Assembly: GCA_964036045.1 (NCBI GenBank)
Contig: OZ038400.1
Location: 10,379,976 to 10,443,975, forward strand
Length of the DNA stretch: 64,000 nt
Source of the DNA: Eutreptiella sp. 'Long Island Sound 2002'
Lineage: Eukaryota; Euglenozoa; Euglenophyceae; Eutreptiales; Eutreptiaceae
Reading direction: 5' to 3'
Shown: in pieces, positions 23,855 to 32,590 of the stretch
Position numbering within the stretch: the first letter of the stretch is position 1
Layout of the letters: the number at the start of each line of letters is the position of its first letter
Notes under the pieces: generated by a model
What the model saw: only the letters and a program-made list of their open reading frames with translations
Database searches by the model: none
What the model was told of the DNA's origin: nothing
Translations under genes and position numbers: made by a program

Positions 23855-24055
23855 GGCAGTGCTGCATCGCCCTGACTTCACGCGTCGCCCTGACTTCACG
23901 CGCCGTGCGCGCAGTGCTGCTTCGCTCTGATTCTACGCTCAGTGCTGCTTCACCTTGAGTTCACGCGCAGTGCTGCTTCGCCTTGACTTTACGCGCAGTG
24001 CTGCTTCGCCTTGAAGTCCCGCGCAGTGCGCGCAGGGCTGCTTCGCCCTGATTCT
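23855..24055 (+). repeat. Degenerate ~30 bp minisatellite inside the hAT element
   Basis: About seven imperfect copies built from CAGTGCTGCTTCGCC, then TTGACTT, then ACGCG. A short GGCGTC triplication follows near 24222-24240. Confidence 0.8.
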
Positions 24056-24688
24056 ATGCCCATTGCTGAGGCTTGCACGTTGGTGGACGCATCACTGGAA
24101 CATGAGGCTTGCGCTTGCACAGGGAGAGGGGCTGAGGCCCGAACATACACGCCGCTCGTCAGTAGGGTGGTCATCACGCTGATCACTGCAAGCTTCGGCG
24201 ACGGGTTGCTTCATTTGGGCTTGGCGTCGGCGTCGGCGTCCTGCACGAGCACGTCCTCACATGGCCCATCTAAAGAGAGGGATTTGAAACCTTGCGAGCA
24301 GTGTTTTTCAGCGTACACGGCACCGCTGCTGGAAACTCATACACCGCTGAATGCGCATTTGCAACGCGGTCACAACAATACTAGTATTAGCAGAATTCGT
24401 TGTTATGTTCCCAAAACTGTGACATTACGATTCAAGACTAAAAGTGGTGCCGTAATGCATAATAATGCTAATTACCGACATCGGTAGTAAACTTTCGATC
24501 CAGCAGCTTGTTTTTCGCAATATTTCAATTCATCTGGCAATTTTCCGTCTAGCGTGCGCGCGTGCTGCAATGCGGTGCCTGTCTGCGGCACCATCTCAAT
24601 ACCGCACACGTGCTGTGCGGTATTAATACCAGACGGTACGCGTTCCCGGACGGTACGCGTTCATGAACGCCGTACGGTACCAACCCTG

Positions 24689-24696
24689 CCCACAAG
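24689..24696 (+). repeat. Right 8 bp target-site duplication of the hAT element
   Basis: CCCACAAG, matching 23131-23138; the satellite unit resumes with TGGGCAAGG. Confidence 0.9.
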
Positions 24697-27600
24697 TGGG
24701 CAAGGTGGCTACATGACCCCTGCCGCCTGGGGGGTCTCCACCGCTTCAGAGCGGGGGGACAGAATCCGAATTGGCCCACAAGTGGGCAAGGTGGCTACAT
24801 CACCCCTGCCGCCTCGGGGGTCCCCACCGCTTCAGAGCGGGGGGACAGAATCAGAGGTGGCCGACAAGTGGGCAAGGTGGCCCCATCACCCCTGCCGCCT
24901 CGGGGGGTCCCCACCGCTTCATAGCGGGGGGACAGAATCAGAAGTGGCCCACAAGTGGGCAAGGTGGCTACATCACCCCTGCCGCTTGGGGGTCCCCACA
25001 GCTTCTCAGCGGGGGGACAGATTCAAAAGTGGCCCACAAGTGGGCAAGGTGGTTACATCACCCCCGGCGCCTCGGGGGTCCCCACCGCTTCAGAGCGGGG
25101 GACAGAATCAGAAGTGGCCCACAAGTGGGCAAGGTGGCTAGATCACCCCTGCCACCTCGGGGGGTCCCCACCGCTTCAGAGCGGGGGACAGAATCAGAAG
25201 TGGTCCACAAGTGGGCAAGGTGGCTACATCACCCCTGCCGCCTGGGGGTCCCCACAGCTTCAGAGCGGGGAAACAGAATCAGAAGTGGCCCACAAGTGGG
25301 CAAGGTGGCTACATCACCCCTGCCGTCTGGGGGGTCCCCACCGCTTCAGAGCGGGGGGACAGAATCAGAATTGGCCCACAAGTGGGCAAGGTGGCTACAT
25401 CACCACTGCCGCCTGGGGGTCCCCACCGCTTCAGAGCGGGGGGACAGAATCAGAAGTGGCCCACAAGTGGGCAAGGTGGCTACATTACCCCTGCCGCCTG
25501 GGGCTCCCCACCGCTTCCGAGCGGGGGGACAGAATCAGAAGTGGCCCACAAGTGGGCAAGGTGGCTACATCACCCCTGCCGCCTCGGGGGTCCCCACCGC
25601 TTCAGAGCGGGGGGACAGAATCAGAAGTGGCCCACAAGTGGGCAAAGTGGCTACATCACCCCTGCCGCCTCGGGGGTCCCCACCGCTTCAGAGCGGGGGG
25701 ACAGAATCAGAGGTGGCCCACAAGTGGGCAAGGTGGCTACATCACCCCTGCCGCCTCGGGGGGTCCCCACCGCTTCAGAGCGGGGGGACAAAAATCCGAA
25801 GTGGCCCACAGGTGGGCAAGGTGGCTACAATACCCCTGCCGCTTGGGGGTCCCTACCGCTTCGGAGCGGGGGGACAGAATCAGAAGTGGCCCACAAGTGG
25901 GCAAGGTGGCTACATCACCCCTGCCGCCTCGGGGGTCCCCACGGCTTCAGAGCGGGGGGCAGAATCAGAAGTGGCCCACAAGTGGGCAAGGTGGCTACAT
26001 CACCTCTGCCCCCTCAAGGGGTCCCCACCACTTCAGAGCGGGGGGACAGAATCAGAATTGGCCCACAAGTGGGCAAGATGGCTACATTACCCCTGCCGCT
26101 TGGGGGTCCCCACCGCTTCCGAGCGGGGGGACAGAATCAGAAGTGGCCCACAAGTGGGCAAGGTGGCTACATCACCCCTGCCGCGTCGGGGGTCCCCACG
26201 GCTTCAGAGCGGGGGGCAGAATCAGAAGTGGCCCACAAGTGGGCAAGGTGGCTACATCACCCCTGCCGCCTCGGGGGTCCCCACCGCTTCAGAGCGGCGG
26301 GCAGAATCAGAAGTGGCCCACAAGTGGGCAAGGTGGCTACATCACCCCTGCCGCCTGGCGGGTCCCCACCGCTTCAGAGCGGGGAGACAGAATCCGAATT
26401 GGCCCACAAGTGGGCAAGGTGGCTACATCACCCCTGCCGCCTCGGGGGTCCCCACCGCTTCAGAGCGGGGGAACAGAATCAGAGGTGGCCCACAAGTGGG
26501 CAAGGTGGCTACATCACCCCTGCCGCCTCGGGGGGTCCCCACCGCTTCAGAGCGGGGGGACAGAATCAGAATTGGCCCACAAGTGGGCAAGATGGCTACA
26601 TTACCCCTGCCGCTTGGAGGTCCCCACCGCTTCTGAGCGGGGGGACAGAAACAGGAGTGGCCCACAAGTGGGCAAGATGGCCACATTACCCCTGCCGCTT
26701 GGGGGTCCCCACGGCTTCCGAGCGGGGAGACAGAATCAGAAGTGGCCCACAAGTGGGCAAGGTGGCTACATCACCCCTGCCGCCTCGGGGGTCCCCACGG
26801 CTTCAGAGCGGGGGGCAGAATCAGAAGTGGCCCACAAGTGGGCAAGGTGGCTACATCACCCCTGCCGCCTCGGGGGTCCCCGGGGCTTCAGAGCGGGGGG
26901 CAGAATCAGAAGTGGCCCACAAGTGGGCAAGGTGGCTACATCACCTCTGCCGCCTCGGGGGGTCCCCACCACTTCAGAGCGGGGGGACAGAATCAGAATT
27001 GGCCCACAAGTGGGCAAGATGGCTACATTACCCCTGCCGCTTGGGGGTCCCCACCGCTTCCGAGCTGGGGGACAGAATCAGAAGTGGCCCACAAGTGGGC
27101 AAGGTGGCTACATCACCCCTGCCACCTCGGGGGTCCCCACGGCTTCAGAGCGGGGGGCAGAATCAGAAGTGGCCCACAAGTGGGCAAGGTGGCTACATCA
27201 CCCCTGCTGCCTCGGGGGTCCCCGGGGCTTCAGAGCGGGGGGCAGAATCAGAAGTGGCCCACAAGTGGGCAAAGTGGCTACATCACCCGTGCCGCCTGGG
27301 GGGTCCCCACCGCTTCAGAGCGGGGGGACAGAATCCGAATTGGCCCACAAGTGGGCAAGGTGGCTACATCACCCCTGCCGCCTCGGGGGTCCCCACCGCT
27401 TCAGAGCGGGGGGACAGAATAAGAGGTGGCCCACAAGTGGGCAAGGTGGCTACATCACCCCTGTCGCCTCGGGGGTCCCCACCGCGTCAGAGCGGGGGGG
27501 CAGAATCAGAATTGGCCTTCAAGTGGGCAAGGTGGCTACATCACCCCTGCCGCCTCGGGGGTCCCCACCGCTTCAGAGCGGGGGGCAGAATCAAAAGTGG

Positions 27601-28806
27601 CCCACAAGTGGACAAGGTGGCTACATCACCCCTGCCGCCTGGGGGTTCGCCACCGATTCAGAGCGGGGGGACAGAATCAGAAGTGGCCCACCAGTGGGCA
27701 AGGTGGCTACATCACCCCTGCCGCCTGGGGGGTCCCCACCGCTTCAAAGCGGGGGGACAGAATCAGACCTGGCCCACAAGTGGGCAAGGTGGCTACATCA
27801 CCCCTGCCGCCTGGGGGTTCCCACCGCTTCAAAGCGGGGGGACAGAATCAGAAGTGGCCCACAAGTGGGCAAGGTGGCTACATCACCCCTGCCGCCTGGG
27901 GGGTCCCCACCGCTTCAGAGCGGGGGGACAGAATCCGAAGTGACCCACAGGTGGGCAAGGTGGCTACATCACCCCTGCCGCCTGGGGGGTCCCCACCGCT
28001 TCAGAGCGGGGGGACAGAATCCGAAGTGGCCCACAAGTGGGCAAGGTGGCTACATCACCCCTGCCGCCTTGGAGGTTCCCACTCCTTCAAAGCGGGGGGA
28101 CAGAATCAGAATTGGCCCACAAGTGGGCAAGGTGGCTACATCACCCCTGCCGCCTCGCGGGTCCCCATCCCTTTAGAGCGGGGGGAAAGAATGAGAATTG
28201 GCCCACAAGTGGGGAAGGTGGCTACATCACCCCTGCCGCCTGGGGGGTCCCCACCGCTTCACAGCGGGGGGACAAAATCAGAATTGGCCCACAAGTGGGC
28301 AAGGTGGCTACATCACCCCTGCCGCCTCGGGGGTCCCCAGCGCGTCACAGCCGGGGGACAGAATCAGAATTGGCCTTCAAGTGGGCAAGGTGGCTACATC
28401 ACCCCTGCCGCCTCGGGGGTCCCCACCGCTTCAGAGCGGGGGGACAGAATGAGAATTGGCCCACAAGTGGGCAAGGTGGCCACATCACCCCTGCCGCCTG
28501 GGGGGTCCCCACCGCATCAGAGCGGGGGGCCAGAATCAGAAGTGGCCCACAAGTGGGCAAGGTGGCTACATCACTCTTGCCGCCTCGGGGGTCCCCACCG
28601 CTTCAGAGCGGGGGGACAGAATCAGAATTGGCCCACAAGTGGGCAAGGTGGCTACATCACCCCTGCCGCCTCGGGGGTCCCCACCGCGTCACAGCGGGGG
28701 GCAGAAGCAGAAGTGGCCCACAAGTGGTCAAGGTGGCTACATCACCCCTGCCGCTTGGGGGTCCCCACAACTTAAGGCCGGGGGGACAGAATCAGAAGTG
28801 GCCCAC
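24689..28806 (+). repeat. 86 bp satellite array, second part, about 48 copies
   Basis: Continuation of the array interrupted by the hAT element. The last three to four units (28500-28806) carry private variants (GCATCAGAGCG with GGCCAG; TCACTCTTGCCG; ACAACTTAAGGCC) that recur in the short satellite pieces at 35325, 40496 and 42562. The array ends abruptly at the PLE leader at 28807. Confidence 0.95.
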
Positions 28807-29116
28807 TTGTAGTTAATAGAATCGCCTTGGATGTTTTCACCCTCGTTGTTGAAAAGCAAAATCCACAAAGTTAATCTCGAACTTTTCAATCACGGTGCAA
28901 AAGCATATAAAAACAAAAGTCCAACACTTCCAAAGTGTTAAAGTACGCGTTTCGCCTCCAGAAGAGGCCTCCTCAGCCTGTGTACAACATGAAGAAAGAT
29001 GTACATGGGACACAAAAAAAAAATTCCAGTCCTATGGGTATAGGGTTAGGAATTGACTATGTCACATGGTGGGAAATCCTAAAATGGATTCCCCCCCCAT
29101 CAAAACTTCATGTGGG
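28807..29116 (-). repeat. PLE leader plus one 107 bp unit (3' pseudo-LTR of PLE copy 1)
   Basis: A ~200 bp leader starting TTGTAGTTAATA (plus strand) is followed by one 107 bp satellite unit that stops at CATGTGGG, where the PLE body begins. The same leader occurs at 32391, 35632, 40803, 42869 and 49795. In PLE orientation (minus) it lies downstream of the RT gene. Flanking copies on both sides of the body fit the pseudo-LTR organisation known for Penelope-like elements. Confidence 0.65.
28936..28989 (-). ncRNA. Hammerhead-ribozyme-like motif 1 (stem III intact)
   Basis: Minus strand, 5' to 3': stem I strand UGUUG, 5 nt bulge UACAC, AGG; core CUGAGGA (fits CUGANGA); one extra G; stem II GCCUC-UUCUG-GAGGC; GAA; stem III AC-GC-GU; cleavage triplet GUA; then CUU and UAACA closing stem I. 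The bulge in the 5' strand of stem I resembles natural type I hammerheads. The extra G between core and stem II and the very short stem III are deviations. Hammerhead motifs are known from pseudo-LTRs of Penelope-like elements. Activity is not shown. Confidence 0.55.
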
Positions 29117-29192
29117 TACGCGATTGAACAATAGCTGGGCCAGAGTCGTGAAGACATCGCTCCTGCTGCGCTGCCGCGTCCTGTGCTTTGTG

Positions 29193-29220
29193 CGCGCACG
29201 CTGTTTAAACAGCGTGCGCG
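29193..29220. repeat. Perfect 28 bp palindrome in the PLE copy 1 3' region
   Basis: CGCGCACGCTG, then TTTAAA, then the exact reverse complement CAGCGTGCGCG. In copy 2 the corresponding site (about 43220) keeps only the right part (GCGTGCGCGAG) and lacks roughly 50 bp including the palindrome centre. Confidence 0.9.
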
Positions 29221-29356
29221 AGCAAAACAGAACAGAAAAATTAGCATCTCGCAGGATTCTGAGCAAAGGAATGAACAGAACATGAAAAGCCGCATCGAAC
29301 GCAGTATTCTACAGTCAGATCCGTGACAGACGAATTTTTGCGTCGCCGCACGCTCC

Positions 29357-31363
29357 TCAAAGCTCCTCCTTCAATGCTCGCATTCGCCGTGCATGGAACA
29401 AAATGCGTAAATTGGGCGATGACTTCAAAGTGACTCGCACTTGCAAACTTGGTATTGACGGTAATAGTTTATAACGAATACGGGAAAACATTGCAGCCCA
29501 TGAAATAGGCATAGAAGAATGAAATGGCACTCGAACAGCGTGCACAATCTCATTTACTTTGCCACGATCATGCACATACCTCCTCTTGTCGCTCCATTGT
29601 CTTGGTGCCTTACGCCATGCATGTTTTGGATAACCTAGACGCATGAGAGCTCCTTGTAGTCTAGACCAACATGCATTGAAATAGTGTTCATGAGAACACA
29701 ATCGCAAAAAAAGAATGCATTCGCCGGTGACCCACCCTAATTTTACATGCCGTGGTGTGTTTGAGCCCCACGGAATATAAGAACATGTGTGGGTTGGTTT
29801 AAAGTACACACTCGTTTCAAGTGGCTTCACCTTGACAATTAACAAATCCATATAGGGGATGTTAGTCATGCGATTGAATGCTTCAAACTCTACCATCAAA
29901 TGTGGAGGGTAAAGGCTTTGAATATCATGCAACAATTGCTCGCGAGTAACATTAGGATGGTGGAGGACAAGACCGTCATCAATGAAACGAGTCATGACAT
30001 GGTAGCTTGGGGATGGGACACGGCTTTCATAAAACCGTAGCACCAAATTGGCCCATGTGGGCGCGGCATTAGTGCCCATCGCCCACCCCGATAGTTGAAC
30101 ATATACACCAAGTCCGGGGGTTTCAAACACACAATGAGTGAAAATCACGTGCAAAAGAAACTCTTTGATTGTTAAAACGGGTGAGTACTCAAGGGTTGAA
30201 AAAGGGAAGAGCGGATTGTACATACGAAATGATTCCATGGACATGGGAGTGAACAACATATCCATAAATTCCGCTTCCTCCTCCGACATTACCTTCATGG
30301 TTTTGCCGTCTTGCTTGTACCATGCATGCCAATAGCGATAGGCAAGGGAAACGTCGGACCACTTGATGGTTGTATAGAGGGAGGAAAAATCCACCGTTGA
30401 CATTCTTGTGAAGTGTTGCACGTCCTCATGATGCAAGCGTGTCAACACATCCCTTGTGTCACGTAGTGGGGTTCTCAAAGGGTCGCAATCACGGTCACAT
30501 TTCAACAAAATAGTGCCGCCAACAGATAATAGAATGGAGGCGCTCGTGGTGCACCTTCGGTACAAACCAACGAGCGGGCGTGAGGCCCAACCTCCTTTTT
30601 TGTTGAGGGAGGACGACTTGTGTGTTTTGCACGACAAGTAAAATTTTGCAAGAACGGGAGTCTTTGCTTGATCAAGGAAATTCAAAATTACCTTTTCCAA
30701 CTTCATTGGCATCGCCGAACGAATAAGGATATGCAAATACTCCATCCATGTTTTTGCCTTCTCTTCCCAAATGGACGTGTCACCATCTAATTTGCGATAC
30801 ACCTCACTTTGCATGTGGTTGCTCACCTCACGCATGTAAGTTTGTTTAGAGATGCACACCGATGATCCGTCTTTGTCAGCGCCCACGACCAAGGTATCCC
30901 TAAGATACGAATCAACAAGGGACGACTTGAAAGCAATGCCACGTCGATACAACGGTTTGGACCGGAGGTAGTCAATACACAAAAGACTATCTTCCTCCGC
31001 CCGCTTGACCTCCGCTTCAATGATAGAATAGGACTCCGGTATTTCTTCAATCACCTTAATGGGTAGTGAAGTGCCCTTAGGCCGAAACAACTTCTTATAT
31101 GGTAGCGATGTGCGAAAATCCGGCTCATCATGATGACCATCTCGTTTTTTCTTTTCAAAAAGCGCCGACCATCCAAGTGTGCGAGCAAGTTCTTCACATT
31201 CATGGCGAATGGCCTTGAGACGGGGCACAAAGTGAGGTGGGTGGGGATGGGGAACATATTTCGGTCCCAAGGACAACAAGAGTTTGAGGTATGGCGGTGG
31301 CTCTTCCACCGCATCGCCGTTGAGTGTTTGCACATGCAAGCGCTCATTCAATGCATCCTTCAC
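29357..31363 (-). CDS. Penelope-like reverse transcriptase (PLE copy 1)
   Basis: Open frame of 668 codons ending in TGA. RNA-dependent DNA synthesis during retrotransposition is inferred from RT motifs: KTHK and SRPLVGL at about 246-266, motif A with D325 (STVDFSSLYTTI), motif B at 426-440 (GWAMGTNAAPTWANL), motif C FIDDG with D462/D463, and PYMDLLI at 503-509 followed by a KPTHTCSYIP block typical of PLE-type RTs. About 200 residues follow the palm/thumb, without GIY-YIG. The first codon of the frame shown is GTG, overlapping the ORF1 stop (GGGTGA); the first Met is only at ~177, before the RT core. Expression as a -1 fusion with ORF1 is therefore likelier than independent initiation. All catalytic residues are present. 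Confidence 0.8.
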   Translation of the reverse strand: MKDALNERLHVQTLNGDAVEEPPPYLKLLLSLGPKYVPHPHPPHFVPRLKAIRHECEELARTLGWSALFEKKKRDGHHDEPDFRTSLPYKKLFRPKGTSLPIKVIEEIPESYSIIEAEVKRAEEDSLLCIDYLRSKPLYRRGIAFKSSLVDSYLRDTLVVGADKDGSSVCISKQTYMREVSNHMQSEVYRKLDGDTSIWEEKAKTWMEYLHILIRSAMPMKLEKVILNFLDQAKTPVLAKFYLSCKTHKSSSLNKKGGWASRPLVGLYRRCTTSASILLSVGGTILLKCDRDCDPLRTPLRDTRDVLTRLHHEDVQHFTRMSTVDFSSLYTTIKWSDVSLAYRYWHAWYKQDGKTMKVMSEEEAEFMDMLFTPMSMESFRMYNPLFPFSTLEYSPVLTIKEFLLHVIFTHCVFETPGLGVYVQLSGWAMGTNAAPTWANLVLRFYESRVPSPSYHVMTRFIDDGLVLHHPNVTREQLLHDIQSLYPPHLMVEFEAFNRMTNIPYMDLLIVKVKPLETSVYFKPTHTCSYIPWGSNTPRHVKLGWVTGECILFLRLCSHEHYFNACWSRLQGALMRLGYPKHAWRKAPRQWSDKRRYVHDRGKVNEIVHAVRVPFHSSMPISWAAMFSRIRYKLLPSIPSLQVRVTLKSSPNLRILFHARRMRALKEEL

Positions 31364-32366
31364 CCTTGTTGCTTCCTGCCTTTTTGTGCGCCGCCTTTGC
31401 CTTTGCCATGTCGCTTTGCGCTTTTTTTTTTGCCGCTTGTTGTTAGCCTTTTGCGTTTGTTGCCCGTGGATGATGGGGTTGATGCACGAGGAGTCCGTGG
31501 AGAGTTCGTGCCCTTGCCTTTGGGGGTCGACTTGCCGGATCCGCCCGTTCGGGTCCGGCTTCGGCGCGGTGGTGGGGTTTTGCTTCGTCTTTTGTCGCCT
31601 CCGCCACCACCACGTTGCGGCCCGTTTTCTGTTGCGCCCCGACTGTCCCGTTTGTCTTGCATGAGCAGCTTCATCGCCTCCGTCAACATTTTGATTTGCT
31701 CTTGTTGATTTTGGACGACTTCATCTTGTGCTAAGGCCTTCTCCACTTCCTTGCGCACGGTTTCATTTTGAATGCGTGTAGCACGATCAACCAATTTCTT
31801 GGCATGAAAATCCAAGTATTTTTGATGTGCATTTTCACATTCATAATCATGTTCCGGCGTGCATCAATCACTTGTGTCATGACCGCTTGCAATTCGAGTT
31901 TCATGCGATCACGAAGTGCGGATATGGTACCATCATATTGAGAATCTAGCGCGATGAGCACGTCCGCATCTTCTTGTAGAAAATCTCCAAACTTGTATTC
32001 CTTCGCTAATGCTTCCTTTGCTTCAAAGTGTTCGCGTGCGGCCGTCACAAACTCTTGTTGTGCCACCTCCGCTGCTTTCTTTGCATTGTCTACATCATTT
32101 TGATGGAATTGAAGTCGGAGTTCACACTCATTTTGATGTAACGTGCGTTGGAGCTCTTCATTGACTACGTGTTTGATAACTTGCGTGCCATCACGAAAGG
32201 TAGATTCTTTGGGTTTGAAATCATTCAGCATTTGATGTCGGAGTTTCTTGTGGGCGAACTCCTTCTGCTTGTAGGTGCGGTAGGACAAGAGGTGGTCCAA
32301 AGTGACCTTTTTCAATTCCGGGGGCACTTTGGATAGTTCAAACTTGGCACGATTGTTGTTAGGCAT
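31360..32366 (-). pseudogene. PLE ORF1, copy 1, frameshifted
   Basis: Starts at ATG 32366 (MPNNNRAKFE). Residues to about 170 are charged and helical, with a probable coiled coil; the C-terminal third is basic and Gly/Ser/Pro-rich (GGGGGDKRR, SKTPPPRRSR) and could bind nucleic acid. Compared with copy 2, one A is missing at about 31849 (AATCATG versus AATCAATG), which shifts the frame after residue ~170. The remaining frame runs from about 31815 to the TGA at 31360. Directly upstream of the RT in the same orientation. No known enzyme domain; a chaperone or RNA-binding role is inference. Confidence 0.65.
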
Positions 32367-32390
32367 CTCTAACGGCGGGTAATCTTGCAC

Positions 32391-32590
32391 TTGTAGTTAA
32401 TAAAATCGCCTTGGATGTTTTCACCCTCGTTGTTGAAAAGCAAAATCCACAAAGTTAATCTCGAACTTTTCAATCACGGTGCAAAAGCATATAAAACAAA
32501 AGTCCAACACTTCCAAAGTGTTAAAGTACGCTTTTCGCCTCCAGAAGAGGCCTCCTCAGCCTGTGTACAACATGAAGAAAGATGTACATG
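32391..32590 (-). repeat. PLE leader 2 (ORF1-side pseudo-LTR of copy 1)
   Basis: Same leader as at 28807, here directly upstream of ORF1 in element orientation. It keeps the ATCCACAAAGTTAATC variant shared with the leaders at 28807 and 49795. The 107 bp array starts at its end. Confidence 0.7.
32519..32572 (-). ncRNA. Hammerhead-like motif 2 (stem III altered)
   Basis: Same layout as the motif at 28936, but GAAACGCGUA is replaced by GAAAAGCGUA, which leaves only one base pair in stem III. Core CUGAGGA, stem II and GUA are kept. Probably weaker or inactive. Confidence 0.4.

Larger units (their letters stand above)
23139..24688 (+). mobile_element. Non-autonomous hAT transposon, 1,550 bp
   Basis: Termini are CAGGGTTGGTACC and its exact reverse complement (13 bp, extending to about 19 bp with two mismatches). 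The flanks are an exact 8 bp duplication, CCCACAAG, and the 86 bp satellite continues in phase on the other side. CAG-type ends with 8 bp duplications are diagnostic of the hAT superfamily. No reading frame resembles a hAT transposase (no BED finger or dimerisation domain), so it would need a transposase in trans. The right subterminal region repeats ACGGTACGCGTT twice, and the left has a long inverted repeat, typical of transposase binding areas. Orientation is arbitrary. Confidence 0.9.
29117..32390 (-). mobile_element. Penelope-like retroelement, copy 1 (body)
   Basis: Minus-strand element with ORF1 (32366 to 31360) and a reverse transcriptase (31363 to 29357), bounded by the leader on both sides. 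No GIY-YIG endonuclease motif is evident in either frame, so it looks like an endonuclease-lacking PLE; no integrase, protease or RNase H is visible either. Copy 2 (43178-49794) is about 98-99% identical in the RT protein. ORF1 of this copy has a frameshift; the RT is open throughout. A 240 bp 3' region carries a perfect 28 bp palindrome that copy 2 lacks. Confidence 0.75.

Noticed and set aside
9475-28806. Dozens of overlapping 100-1,356 codon frames in the 86 bp satellite
   Set aside because: All are the same 86 bp unit read through three phases; there are no gene signals and no codon-level conservation distinct from the DNA repeat.
30138-31708. Plus-strand frames over the PLE genes
   Set aside because: Antisense shadows of RT and ORF1; no domains.
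29117-32390. LTR retrotransposon or retrovirus-like element
   Set aside because: No protease, integrase, RNase H, primer-binding site or polypurine tract; RT motifs and flanks fit Penelope-like elements.
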